Below the pieces are notes generated by a model. That model did not search any database, had not been told where the DNA came from, and saw nothing but the letters and a program-made list of their open reading frames with translations. A DNA stretch of 64,000 nucleotides from positions 378,617,892 through 378,681,891 of the forward strand of contig NC_081415.1 of NCBI RefSeq assembly GCF_030272615.1, given 5' to 3'. The translations under genes were made by a program, and so were the position numbers. The DNA is from Cryptomeria japonica (taxonomy: Eukaryota > Streptophyta > Pinopsida > Cupressales > Cupressaceae). Below are positions 11,862 through 21,721 of the stretch, in pieces (the stretch's first letter is position 1; the number at the start of each line of letters is the position of its first letter).

Positions 11862-12638
11862 TGATGCAGTCACCGATTAGGAGGGACCTCAAAGAGATCA
11901 ATCCAGATCGGTTAGCAAGAGTAAACACAATAGAAACACAAGGATATAATGGAGGAAAGGTAGAATAGAATGAATTATATCATGAAAACTGATTACAATC
12001 AACTGGTAACATCTGGGTTATAGAAAATAGTTCACAGGCCTACTAAAGCATGCTCAATTATAGAATAGGTCACAACTGAAACCTCAAATCTTAAGATCTA
12101 GCTTCTATGTTCTGTCTACCACCTTTGATCTGCATTCTAATGCTTAATTACAATGATTTATATAATCTAGGGGATTCGATCGGCCCAAAAAGGGATCAAA
12201 TATCGAAGAACAAGACCTAACGTGTAAAAACAACAAGGTTGACCTCCGCCAAAGAAATTCCTCCAAAAAATCCAAAGGATGAAGTGTAGATGAGGTCGGC
12301 CACATGCCAAGGAACATTAGAATCAATGCTCAGGGCTCCCCAAGATACAGAAGGGATTCAGTAGATCACTAATGCAAATAGGTCTAGGCAACTGGTACCA
12401 AAAAACTGTCTCAGAAACCGGTAGTGATAACTTGCTAGAAAATGATCCGAATGCTCCACGGTTTGGGATTAAGGTAGGTGATCAAGTCCTCAAGAAAAAT
12501 CCAACTCCTCAATTTTTGGTGAGCCAATGCTAGAAAATGCAGAATGAAATGCTGAAACTGCAAATTAGAAAGCAAAACAGAAAGGAAATATTTTTGGTTG
12601 ATGCAAGATTGCGAAGAACTGGGGATGCTCCTACATCA
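11862..12638 (-). repeat. Element R 3' LTR
   Basis: Direct repeat of 14393-15136, about 777 bp, ending (on -) CTGCATCA at 11862. Shared blocks: TCAAAGAGATCAAT near 11890, CAAGACCTAACGTGTAAAAA near 12210, and GCCAAGGAACAT near 12306. It is slightly longer than its partner, mainly through indels near 12170-12200 and 12560-12600. Confidence 0.85.
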
Positions 12639-12670
12639 AACATCTAGGGTTGGTGAAAAAAGTGAGTCTC

Positions 12671-12865
12671 TCACTTTGCTGGGGTCAGAGGAAAACCAAG
12701 GTAGTCTACCTCTTCTTGTGAAATCCAAGATGAGTCTTCCACTAGTCTGCCCTTCCACTTCACTAGATACTCCTTATACTGACTCCTCTGGGTACTATGT
12801 CGAATCCTAATGTCCAAAATGTATTCAATCTGATCCAGTTCCTTCCGAGGCAACTGTTTCTCCAA
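12671..12865 (-). pseudogene. Element R integrase C-terminal chromodomain
   Basis: On -, the reading YILDIRIRH, then QYKEYLVKWKG, then EDSSWIS is a chromodomain: a short beta strand, the YLVKWKG strand and the conserved (E/D)xSWxx element. Chromodomains mark the chromoviruses and are thought to direct integration to particular chromatin. This one follows the integrase at the extreme C-terminus, as expected. The tail EEVDYLGFP resembles Galadriel-like chromoviruses, but the clade is not certain. The integrase-to-chromodomain junction contains stops. Confidence 0.8.
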
Positions 12866-12999
12866 GTTTGCAATACTGTCCTCACTGAATTATGGTTCAT
12901 GATACTAATGTAGATTTGCAATGTTGAATATAGGTGAAATACTAAGACTATCAAGTAACTTCACTTCATATGCATTTCTGAAACTGAACCTTCTCAAAA

Positions 13000-13872
13000 T
13001 CTTGCAAGGTCCAAACTTCCTCATTTGCAACTTGTTATAGGTCCCAACTAGAAATATTTATTTTCTTAGATACACCATCACTTCATCGCCAACTTCAAAT
13101 TCCTTATGTCCCCTCTTCTCATCCACTTTCTCCTTATACTTGTTCTTCATATCCTCCAAATGTTGCTTAGCCTGAATATGTAAGTCCTTTATGTGATCTG
13201 CAAATTCTTCTACTTTTGAACTTCTCCTGTCTTCATTGATGACATCTCTCAATTCTGATATACCTCTAGGGTGTGCTCCAGTAACAATCTCAAAAGGTGT
13301 CCTTCTAGTATTCCTATTTACTGAATTATTGTAGGCAAACTTTGCTTGTGCAAGAATCAAATCCAAACTCTAGTTTTGTCTCCATCCGAGCATCTCAAAA
13401 AATTTCCCAAGCTCCAGTTTACTACCTCTGTCTGTCCATCAGTCTGTGGGTGAAAAGTAGAACTTAATTCCAAAACTGTCTTCATCTTCTTCCAAAGTGT
13501 TCTCCAAAAATAACCAACAAACTTAGTATCTCTATTTGAAACTATGCTCTTAGGTAATCCATGCAATCTCACCGTTTCCTTGAAAAATAGGTCAGCTATA
13601 TGCATTGCATCTGATGTCTTCTTACAAGGTATGAAATGAGCCATCTTTGATAATGTATCCACCACCACAAATATAGAATCATTTTCTCTCTATGTCTTAG
13701 GCAATCTAAGTATGAAATCCATGTTGATATCTTCCCAAGGTCTTTGCGGTACTGTTAAAGGTTTATACAATCCTACATTATGACTACTACCCTTTGCAAC
13801 TTGAAAAACTCTACAACTCTGCACAAATTTACTAACATCCTTATGAATCTTGGGGCCAATAGTAATGCTCAC
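13000..13872 (-). pseudogene. Element R integrase core and C-terminal part
   Basis: Reading on - from 13872 down. FVQSCRVFQ is the tail of the zinc-binding domain, with the second Cys of the usual CxxC replaced by Phe. The core follows with INMDFI (first Asp), [27 protein letters not shown] (second Asp) and [13 protein letters not shown] (Glu). Three frames are used (breaks near 13690, 13357-13366 and 13058). The C-terminal part has EVGDEVMVYLRK and, further on, NKLQMRKFGPCKI, a GPY/F-type module. All three catalytic acids are still encoded. Confidence 0.82.
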
Positions 13873-14350
13873 TCACCAATGCTACTATTTTATCAACACC
13901 AAAGTGTTTGGCTAATCCTCCACTATGCTTCTCCTTTATCATATTATCCCTCATATAACTCTTAGGTATGCACAACTGAACTCCTCTAAACAACATCCCA
14001 TCCCGAATCAAGTAATCCAACCTCTTGATTCTATCTACCATAACCAGTTCTCTACATGCTCTCCAAGGTTCTGCAAAATCCATTTTATCATCATATAAGG
14101 TCTTCAACTCCTCAAATCCTAATATTGTCACTCTCATTTCTGTCAGCAAATTCCTTCTTCTACTCAATGCATCAACAACTATGTTAGATTTCCCACTTCT
14201 ATTCTTCAACACAAAGTTGTAACTCTGAAAAAATTCTACCCATCTCATATGTCTCTAATTCAACTTACTCTAGCTATTCAAATACTATAAAGCTTGATGA
14301 TCCATATACAACACAAACTCCTTAGGCAACAAGAATCTCAAAAAAATTCT
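13841..14350 (-). pseudogene. Element R RNase H end and integrase zinc-binding domain
   Basis: Reading on -, KEFVLYMDH (a Ser-to-Met change in the usual YSDH) starts the surviving RNase H near 14320. MRWVEFFQSYNFVLKNRSGK and VVDALSRRR, the standard gypsy RNase H end, come next. The zinc-binding domain of integrase then begins, with HSGGLAKHFGVDKIVALV and HYYWP. Sequence upstream of about 14350 is leader and LTR, so RT and everything before it is deleted. The region overlaps the integrase segment by a frameshift near 13850. Confidence 0.82.
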
Positions 14351-14376
14351 CAGGACCATGCAATCTCTGAAATGAA

Positions 14377-14392
14377 GTCCGCTTTGATAACA
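14377..14392 (-). other. Element R primer-binding site, decayed
   Basis: Read on -, the sequence next to the 5' LTR is TGTTATCAAAGC followed by GGACTTC. It differs by two bases from the initiator tRNA-Met site TGGTATCAGAGC. It lies 0-3 bases inside the LTR end, as expected. Confidence 0.55.
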
Positions 14393-15136
14393 CAGTGCAG
14401 TCACCGGTTAGGAGGAACCTCAAAGAGATCAATTTGGACCAATCAGCAAGAGTAAACACAATGGAAACACAAGGATATGATGGAGATAATGCAAAACATA
14501 ATGAATTATATCATGGAAACAGATTACAATCAACTCGTAACATCCGGGTTACAGAAACTGGCTCACTGGCCTACTGAAACATGCTCAATTATAGAACATG
14601 TCACAACTGGGACCTCAAATCTTAAGATCTAGCTTCTATTTTCTATCTACCACCTTCGATCTACATTCTAATGCTTAATTACAATGATTTATATGATCCA
14701 AGGGATCAAATGATGAAGAACAAGACCTAACATGTAAAAACAACAAGGTTGGCCTCCGCCAAAGAAATTCCTTTGAAAATCCAAAGGATGAAGTGTAGAT
14801 CAAAGGGAAGGTCAGCCACATACCAAGGAACATCGGAATCAACGCTCAGGGCTCCACAAGCTATGAGATGGTAGATCACTAATGCAAATAGGTCTAGACA
14901 ACCGATACCAGAAAATTGTCTTGGAAACTAGTAGTGATAAATTAATGGAAAATTATCCAAATGCTCTGTGGTTTAGGAATAAGGTAGGTGATCAAGTCCT
15001 CAAGTAAAATCCAACTCCTCAAGATCCAATGAGCCAATGCCAGAAAATGCAGAATGAAATGTTGAAACTGCAAAACAAAAAGGAAATATTTTTGGTTGAT
15101 GCAAGATTGCCAAGAACCAAGGATGCTCCTGCATCA
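14393..15136 (-). repeat. Element R 5' LTR
   Basis: 744-bp direct repeat of 11862-12638. On - it begins TGATGCAGGAGCATCC, and it is followed by the GTAAA target duplication at 15137. The internal end reads CTGCACTG, a mutated form of CTGCATCA. Confidence 0.85.
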
Positions 15137-15850
15137 GTAAACTTGTTGGTCTTTTCCTAAGATAAAATGGTTTGAAGAATCTAGATAATGAGTTAAAGAG
15201 AAAAGGGCCACAAAAGGTAGCATTGGTCAAGCCAAATCATAACATGGCTAAAAACCAAGAACTTCAAAAGAAAGATACTCCACAGATAGAAGCTCCTAAA
15301 ATATTGACACCACGTACAACTTCATTTGATATTACAAATGCATTGTATCAAATTAAAAGTATCGGTACCTCTGCTTGAGATGATGATAATCTCAAAATAT
15401 AAGAGCAGTACTCTATCATTAATTTCAAAAGTCCCTAGCAACTTAAGTGGAACAAAATAGACAAAGACAAACAAGTTAGTGAGTGTAGAAGAAAAGGGGA
15501 ATCAGGCTCCTAAAATATATCTAGGAACTACTATTCCTGATGATCCATCTCAAGTTGATCCATTTTATCTGACATTGTTGATAAACAACAAGTTGATGAG
15601 AAATTGTATGATCGATTTTGGGGCAACCATTAATGTAATGCCTTTAGGAGTTATGAATGAGCTTGGGTTGGAGGCTGATGATCACTTTGGTATATGCTAT
15701 TCTATGGACAACTGGTATGTCATTGTTGTAGGGGTTATGAAAGATATGGAAATAAAAATAGCATCGTGTCTGAGAGATACTTAAAAAATAGATATCAGTG
15801 TAATAGATGTACCCCCAAATTTGGATTGCTTCTCTCGAGGCAATGGACAT
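15137..15850 (+). pseudogene. Element E protease (aspartic), broken
   Basis: The coding region of E resumes directly after R. A Lys-rich linker (15172-15378) precedes an open stretch at 15479-15784 containing VDPFYLTLLINNKL, CMIDFGATINVMPL and MNELGLE. DFGAT corresponds to the D-S/T-G-A catalytic motif of retroelement aspartic protease, with Phe in place of Ser, so the site is changed but the Asp is kept. The following NVMP and LGL are typical of the plant family. The enzyme would cut the polyprotein. The reading then breaks at a TAA at 15781. Confidence 0.75.
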
Positions 15851-16094
15851 GATTGGTAGGAGGAAGTATCCAGTTAGACTTATCATGTGCTATGGTACCA
15901 ATAAATGGGGAGGAAGTAAGAATTGAAAGGGATTCCAAGTATCTTCACATTATTGAGCATGTCAATATGGAACCAATGGTGAATTTTTGTGATATAGAAG
16001 TAGAAAATTTCATTGTGCAAATTACACAACCAAAATTGTAAAATAGTGATCCAATTACATCTCATGCCTAGAAGTGCCCTATAATATTTGGTAG

Positions 16095-16480
16095 ATGTTC
16101 TTTGATTGAGCATGTAGTAAAGAAGGAAATGGGGCTGACATGATATTAATTTCTACTGGGGAAAACTTTAAGATATTCCTTTCTATTATCTTTTGAGTGC
16201 ACCAATTATGTTGTTGAGTACGAAGCCCTTCTGATTGGTTTAAATTTAGCCAGCAAGCATGGAATGAAGCTTCTTAGTGTCTTTGGAGATTCATAGTTGG
16301 TTATTTCACAAATAAGTGAACCAAATTCATATCAAATAATAAAAGACTTAAGAAATATAAGAATGCAGTTTGGGACTACATATTGAAATACTTGATGCTT
16401 TTTCTATCAGTTGGATAGACAAAACAATAAACATGACTGCTGATTTTCTTGTCAACATAGCATTAAGATGAGATGATGTC
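16095..16480 (+). pseudogene. Element E archaeal-type RNase H placed before RT
   Basis: A compact RNase H reading lies between protease and RT. It has FD with a stop in place of Gly and then ACSKEGNGADMILIS (first Asp at 16104-16106), CTNYVVEYEALLIGLNLA (Glu) and LLSVFGDS (Asp), followed by a TAG and then LVISQIS. All three catalytic acids are present. The VEYEALLIGL and GDSxLV spacing is that of the second, archaeal-type RNase H of plant Tat elements, which in element T1 lies after the retroelement RNase H instead. A downstream linker (MVNILEVEIKSRPSIP, then an Asp run, at about 16480-16610) leads to RT. The position is unusual relative to T1. Confidence 0.72.
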
Positions 16481-16849
16481 ACCATGGTTAACATATTAGA
16501 AGTTGAAATCAAATCTAGGCCATCCATTCCAGATAATATTTATAGTTGGAAAGTGTTTGACGATGATGATGACTTGGTGAAATTTTTGCAGTGCATCGAC
16601 AAATATGAAGGTTAGGAAATCGACTTTAATGCTTTGGTTGACAATATTGATGGAAAGGATATGGTCTTTGGGAAGGGAGTGGTAAAATAAATAAATAAAA
16701 AAATATCGAAAGGATTAGTGGCTTTGAAGAGGGTTTTTGACGGAAATGATGCACCAGTGAAATCCATAGCTGTAGAAAATGAAAACTTGGAAGAGATATC
16801 TGGAAACTGAACATTCTCCAAAGAAGGTATACATTGGAAAGAAGACAAC

Positions 16850-17535
16850 TCCTTAAGTTAGGGAGATGTTGATGACATTATTAAGGAAATACAAACATGT
16901 GTTCGCATAGTCTTATGAAGATTTGAAATCTTACAGGGAAGACCTATTCCAACATGAAATTCCATTAAAGCCTGGTGCCAAATTTTTTAGACAGAAGTAG
17001 AGGCCCATAAATACTAGCTTGGCACCTAAAATGCAAGAGGAACTTATGAAGCTGAGAGATGGGGGAAAAATAAGACCTATTAGACATTCTACATGAGTTT
17101 CAAACTTGGTATTAGTAAGAAAGAATAATGGAGATATAAGACTTTGTGTGGATTTTAGAAATCTGAAAATTTCATCACTCAAGGATAATTACCCACAACC
17201 AAATATATATGTGTTGTTATAGTTTTTAAGGTTATAATCAAGTCAAGTTCAAGGAATCAGATTAGTACAAGAACACCTCCACTACTCTTCGGGGGACATA
17301 TTTCTATGTTAGGATGTCATTCGGATTAACAAATGTAGGAGCAACATTTGAACAAGCCATGGATGTAGCCTTTGAAGATTTGATGAATGCTATAATGGTC
17401 AAGATGATCTCACTACTTACTTACAGAAAGAAGAAGAGCATTGTTTGCATCTGGAGAAAATATTTCTATTAGCACTAGAGTATGGGATATCTCTTAGTTC
17501 CAAAAAAAGCCAATTCACAGTCACATAATAATTTT
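16850..17535 (+). pseudogene. Element E reverse transcriptase, heavily broken
   Basis: Visible motifs: IPLKPGAKFFRQK (then TAG, where relatives have Gln), GGKIRPIRHST, SNLVLVRKNNGDIRLCVDFRNLK and NYPQPNIY. After a scrambled stretch (17210-17390) comes QDDLTTYLQKEEEHCLHLEK at 17399-17458. QDD is the remnant of the YxDD active site, with the two Asp residues kept and Tyr lost. ISLSSKKSQF and LGHIVFKEGVRIDPDR follow. At least three frames are used. The order and motifs are those of gypsy RT. Confidence 0.8.
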
Positions 17536-18018
17536 TTTTGGGACACATAGTGTTCAAAGAAGGAGTGAGGATAGACCCTGATAGATTGGCTACTATTTAC
17601 AAGATTTCCATCCCTAAGATAGTAAAATCTATTCAATCATTCATTGGGAAAATTAATTTTGTAAAGAGATTCATTTCGAATTTTGCTGAAATAGTTAAAG
17701 CCTATTTCAAAGATGTTGAAGAAAGGAGCACTTCTGGATTGGTCATAAAAAGCCTTGGATGTGCTTGTAGCCATCAAAAGAGCTATCAAGGAAGCCCCTA
17801 TTTCGAAATCACCAGACTTTGGTAAGCCATTTCAAATTTTCTATTTGGTTTCCTTCCACACTAGTTCTTCTATCATGTTGCAAAAGAATGATGAAGGACA
17901 TGAACAACCAATAACCTTCTTCTGTAAATCCCTTCAAGATATCGAGTTGAAGTATGACATTAATGAGAAATAGGCATATGCTCTGGTTAAGGCTGTGAAA
18001 TTTTTTAGACCATATTTA
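17536..18018 (+). pseudogene. Element E RT connection and RNase H, first part
   Basis: The connection has IQSFIGKINFVKRFISNFAE. The RNase H then shows KPFQIFYLVSFHTSSSIM and LQKNDEGHEQPITFF. CKSLQDIELKYDINEK, a TAG where Gln is usual, and AYALVKAVKFFRPYLG complete it. The GHEQPI–FF and ELKYDI blocks match gypsy RNase H. The domain is cut at 18018 by a TIR transposon and resumes at 19201. The frame shifts once near 17755. Confidence 0.8.
18015..18018. repeat. Target duplication of the TIR transposon (TTTA), left copy
   Basis: TTTA here and at 19197-19200. The RNase H coding sequence of E joins well across the insertion if one copy is removed. Confidence 0.6.
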
Positions 18019-18040
18019 GGGTCAGTGCAAGAAGATGAGT

Positions 18041-18062
18041 CCACTTTTTGGCCAAAAAGTGG
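18041..18062. repeat. Perfect 22-bp palindrome
   Basis: The half-site CCACTTTTTGG is followed at once by its reverse complement, with no loop. It lies 22 bp inside the left end of the TIR transposon. Confidence 0.9.
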
Positions 18063-18962
18063 AAGTGTTTTCCCTGATTTTCAGATTTTGTCTCATTTGA
18101 GCTTAAATTTTGAAACACTTAGAGATTGAATCTTGGAAAAAGTCAGTAATATAAAAGATGTCCCTCTGAGTGTACTTTCCAAATATATAATTTATTTTAA
18201 TACCCACATAATAAAAAATAATTTTTTAAATGGAGTTCTAAAAACTATGTTTTAAAAATGCATGTTTCAGGACCATACCATGCATGTGTACGACCCACAC
18301 TTTTTGACACAATTAAAATTATTTTCTCAAACCGTTTTGGGAAATGGTTTGTAACACACTGAAGATTGATGAGCATATTTTTCTGTATTTTTTTTTCTAA
18401 TATTTTTTTTTTAATTAATTTTTTAATGGCCGTAATTATGTTTTTAAAAATTTGACATGTACGACCCACATAATTTGATGTAAACTTAACATTTTTTGAT
18501 TTTATTTATTTTTAAATACAAAAGAATTTTGTGTAGATTGATGACATATAATTTTTTTTCCAAAATTCTTTAAAATAAAAAAGTTATTAAATTAACAAAA
18601 TTAGTTAATATTTCAAATTTATGGACCCGATTTAGTATAAATTAAATGAAAAATAGTTAAAATAATCAATTTTTAAATAAATTTACATATTTAGAATCTA
18701 GACAATATAATCTAAAATGGGTTTTAATTTCATATAAAAAATCTCTAATTAGAGGTGCATAAACTATTTCTGAAGTTCATATTTGTGCTTTCATTCATGG
18801 AGATTTGAATTTGCAGGTCCATGTCTCAGGTGTGGCCATCCCAGGCCTATCCCGGGCCTAATCCTGAGCCAAGTGGCGGGTTGTGGAATCAACTTCCACA
18901 AAACGGGCCCCCGTTTTCAAACAAGGGCGGCTTGTGGAAAAAAAAGGAAAAATGCCATTTAG

Positions 18963-19044
18963 AAATGGGGGCCCGCTTTTAAACAAAACGGGGGCCCGTT
19001 TTTAGAAATGGGCCCTCGTTTTGTTTAAAAGCGAGCCCCCATTT
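18963..19044. repeat. Long GC-rich hairpin, 35-bp arms
   Basis: Left arm 18963-18997 and right arm 19010-19044 are inverted copies that differ at two positions, with a 12-nt loop (18998-19009). Each arm holds two G/C blocks (GGGGGCCC type) separated by TTTTAAACAAAAC. Further single GGGCCC/CCCCGTTT words occur from 18895 to 19135, so the hairpin is the centre of a cluster of palindromes. Confidence 0.9.
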
Positions 19045-19200
19045 TAGAACAAAATGGGGGCCCATTTTTTTTGCTTCGGACCCCCGTTACCTTTCATCTT
19101 GGGAGCCCAAAGCACAAACGGGCCCCCGTTTATAAGAGCGCATTTTCCAACGTGCGGACTTCTGCAAATTTGTGACTCATTACCTTGCACTTGCCCTTTA

Positions 19201-19420
19201 GTTAGTGCAGAGGTAGTGGCCTATGTTCCAAATGCAGTAGTAAAGGATATTTTTTTAAAAACAAAAGTAACAGGGAGAAGGTGCAGGTGGATTAATCAAA
19301 TTCAGGAGTTTAATATAGACATTCAAATCACTAAGTTGGTCAGAGGGAAAGGTTTGGTCAAATTAATGGCAAAAGGAAACTTAGAAGCAATACAAGTGAA
19401 CAATGTAAAATGGGAAGATG
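19201..19420 (+). pseudogene. Element E RNase H, second part
   Basis: Coding resumes after the transposon with SAEVVAYVPNAVVKDIF. GRRCRWINQIQEFNIDIQ and KLVRGKGLVKLMA follow, the standard RNase H C-terminus and start of the linker to integrase. This segment is still open for about 100 codons, without stops. Its join to the part ending at 18018 is what identifies the transposon as an insertion. Confidence 0.8.
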
Positions 19421-19715
19421 TTGGTTTTAGTATTGAAACAACCTCATGGTATTCGGATATAGTATACTACCTTAAGCATATGAAGTGTCTAGAAGGGATG
19501 AATAAAATAATAAGGACTTCAAAACTATGAGCATCCAAATATCTAATACTTGAAGGAGATTTATACTGGAAGAATAAAGATGAAGTATTATTAGTCTACT
19601 TAGATGAGTGGTAGTCCAAGAAGGTTTTGGAAGAAATGTATTCTAGTGTGTGTGATGGATATTTTTCAGCTAAGACCACTACTTATAAGATTCTTAGATT
19701 TGGATATTATTGGCT
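19421..19715 (+). pseudogene. Element E integrase N-terminal zinc-binding part
   Basis: WYSDIVYYLKHMKC is followed, after a TGA at 19528, by ASKYLILEGDLYWKNKDEV, then LLVYLDEW, a TAG, and VLEEMYSSVCDGYFSAKTTTY and LRFGYYWL. This is the region before and including the HHCC zinc-binding domain of gypsy integrase. The two expected His (usually in EMH and GGHFS) read as EMY and DGYFS, so the metal site is damaged. Copia element A starts immediately after YYWL. The rest of the integrase is found 9.1 kb downstream at 28847. Confidence 0.78.
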
Positions 19716-20836
19716 TGTTAGATATTGTTGTTGCTAGCATATGTTGTTGTCATTGATGTCAACATATTCATGTGTGTTGGTGTTGCGGAGAGTTGTTTAG
19801 TGTTCCAGTGATTTTATTGAGTTGATATGGTTGATTTATCTATTGAGGTGATGGAATACTTCATTCTTTATTGGTTTCAATGATCCGAAAGTTTATTTAA
19901 TCATATTATTTGATTCAGTTTGTAGTTAAGTATTTATGTTCTATTGTTGGCAGAGTTTGGTATTTGATCTGGTGAGCTCTGGTATGATTATATCTTTGGT
20001 TGCATATTTGGGAGAATGTTTTGGATGTTCATGTGCATGTTCATTTCAGATGGTTCATGATTTGGTGCTCCACAAGCTATCTTTCTAGTCTGAATTGTTG
20101 TTGTTGAGTGTTCTTGAGTTCTAGTGTGTTGATCGATGAAGATTTGATTAAGTGGTGTTGGTGCAGCTATTGTGGATGTTTCTAATGTGCTTGTTGGTGT
20201 TTCTTGATCATGTCCTATTTTTCTTGATGGTCCACATTGATCTTTGTGTGCGTTCTTGGTGATTTTTCTGATCCAATGATATTCTTCGTATTATGTGATA
20301 TTCCTGGTGGTGTAACGTGTTGCGGTTGATCTTGGCAAGATTTCCAGTGGTGATGCGTGTTTGGAGATTTAACTTATGTTCATGCTATGTTGTTTATGAC
20401 CTTATATTTGTCTGGTGGTTTATTTATGTATTGTGAGATGTAATTTTATAATTGAGGGTTGAGGGTTTGGTTGACCTTGTATGCCCAAATCTTATTGTAA
20501 GGTGGTGAACCTTCCCTGAGGGTTGGAGGCTTTTGGGTCATCTTATTTTGAGCAGTGAGCTCTAGGTAGTGTGCCTGAATGCATGTGTATTCCCCATTGT
20601 ATTATTTACACATACAACTACAAAGTATCATCTTATTGTGGGTGGGTTCCCACCATGGTTTTTCCCTCAACTGAGTTTTCCATGTCAAAATCATGGTGTT
20701 ATGTGTTTTGGTGCTATTATGCTTATATTTACTCTTGCTACAATTGTTTAGATTTGATTTTGTGCTTAAATTGTTTAATCCGGTGAAAACTGATTCACCC
20801 CCCCTTCTTAGTTTTCCTTCTTGGTTGCTGCTAACA
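19716..20836 (+). repeat. Element A 5' LTR
   Basis: 1,121 bp from TGTTAGATATTG to GCTGCTAACA, followed by a primer site. It matches 25182-25940 over the first ~750 bp, including TGTTGTCATTGATGTCAA, ATCTTTGGTTGCA and TCTTGGCAAGATTT. The last part has the C-run CACCCCCCCTTCTTAG near 20800 that is also found at the LTR ends of B, C and D. Confidence 0.88.
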
Positions 20837-20838
20837 AT

Positions 20839-20850
20839 TGGTCTCAGAGC
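20839..20850 (+). other. Element A primer-binding site
   Basis: TGGTCTCAGAGC, two bases after the LTR end. It differs at one base from the initiator tRNA-Met site TGGTATCAGAGC. Confidence 0.75.
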
Positions 20851-20891
20851 TAGATAATATGAAAGAAGCTTGACTGCTTGAGGAGATCTAG

Positions 20892-21720
20892 ATGGAAAAT
20901 TATGTGTTCAAGAAGGAGAATCCTAGATTTGATGGAAGTAATTATATTGTTTAGAAGAACCAGATGGAAGTTCATTTGAAATGTCTTGGAGATAAGTATT
21001 GGAAGATTACAAAGAATGTCTACAATGTTCCTTAGAATGGACCGGTTATTGTTGTTGAGATCAAGGATGTTGAACATAACATAAGAGCTAAGGAAGCATT
21101 ATTGAGTGCTTTAACTGATTCAGAGATGACTAATGTGATGGGTTTTCAGACTGCACATGAGATTTAGAAGAAGCTGGAGACCTTGTATGAAGATGTGCAA
21201 GTTAAAGTTGCTAAGTTGCAGAGTTTCAAAGGAATGTATGAAGCATTGAAGATGGGAGATGATGAGAATATAACATCCTTTATGGCTAAGGTGAATGAGC
21301 TTGTCATGAATATCAGATGTGCTGGTGGAATCCTTGAAGAAGGTGAGGTTTTTGCTATCATGCTGAGATCATTGCCTCCTACTTACAAACATAAGGTAGC
21401 TGCTATTGATGAGATATGGAGTGTGACTATTGTGACTAGAAATCTTATTACATTTGAGTTGAGAAAATTTGGAGAATTACATAGGAAATCTAAGACTGCA
21501 TTCAAATCCTCTATATCTGGGAAGCAGAAGTATGATCTAGGAGAAAGTTCATGTTGGGTATCTGAATTTATAAGAGAAAAGAGAGATGGAAGAACAAGAA
21601 AGTGAATTGGATGAGCTTGAAACCCTTATTACTTGGAGATTGCCTAAAGGGGCTGGTAACTATGATGGAAAGTTACCTTTGAAATATTTCTTGACATTTT
21701 GCTTCTAGGTGCCCTGAGAG
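20892..21720 (+). pseudogene. Element A gag, broken
   Basis: Copia-type gag (UBN2 family). The ATG at 20892 begins MENYVFKKENPRFDGSNYIV, then TAG (Trp in relatives), MEVHLKCLGDKYWKI and ALLSALTDSE. KLETLYEDVQVKVAKLQSF, INITSFMAKVNEL-like text (reads ENITSFMAKVNELV) and LRSLPPTYKHKVAAIDE follow. All of these lie in a single frame up to the TGA at 21603, with three stops on the way. After that the frame is lost. A zinc-knuckle remnant lies near 21690 (ASRCPERM). This protein would form the particle. Confidence 0.82.
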
Positions 21721-21721
21721 A

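Larger units (their letters stand above)
11862..15136 (-). mobile_element. Element R: deleted chromovirus (Ty3/gypsy) inserted in E
   Basis: A 3.28-kb element on - with two direct LTRs, ends TGATGCAG/CTGCATCA, and a perfect 5-bp target duplication GTAAA. Internal coding starts within RNase H and goes through integrase to a C-terminal chromodomain. Gag, protease and RT are absent, because the 5' leader joins directly to RNase H near 14340-14390. It is therefore a non-autonomous deletion derivative that nevertheless looks like a clean insertion between the gag and protease of E. A third, truncated LTR of the same family is at 5272-5934. Confidence 0.88.
18019..19196. mobile_element. Non-autonomous TIR DNA transposon, 1,178 bp
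   Basis: Interrupts the RNase H of element E. The left end GGGTCAGTGCAAGAAGATGA and the reverse complement of the right end GGGCAAGTGCAAGGTAATGA form imperfect terminal inverted repeats of about 25 bp. They are flanked by TTTA on both sides, or TTA if the ends are shifted by a base. A TTA-type duplication and GGG termini would suit the PIF/Harbinger superfamily, but no transposase is encoded and the family is not known to me. The interior is AT-rich up to 18800 and then GC-rich with strong hairpins. A short ORF at 19054 that enters the E coding region is fortuitous. Confidence 0.65.

Noticed and set aside
18021-19209. A 9-bp target duplication GTCAGTGCA/GTTAGTGCA, which would mean a Mutator-type insertion
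   Set aside because: The AGTGCA word recurs as part of the terminal inverted repeats themselves, and E coding sequence joins better with a TTTA duplication, so the 9-bp match is partly internal to the element.
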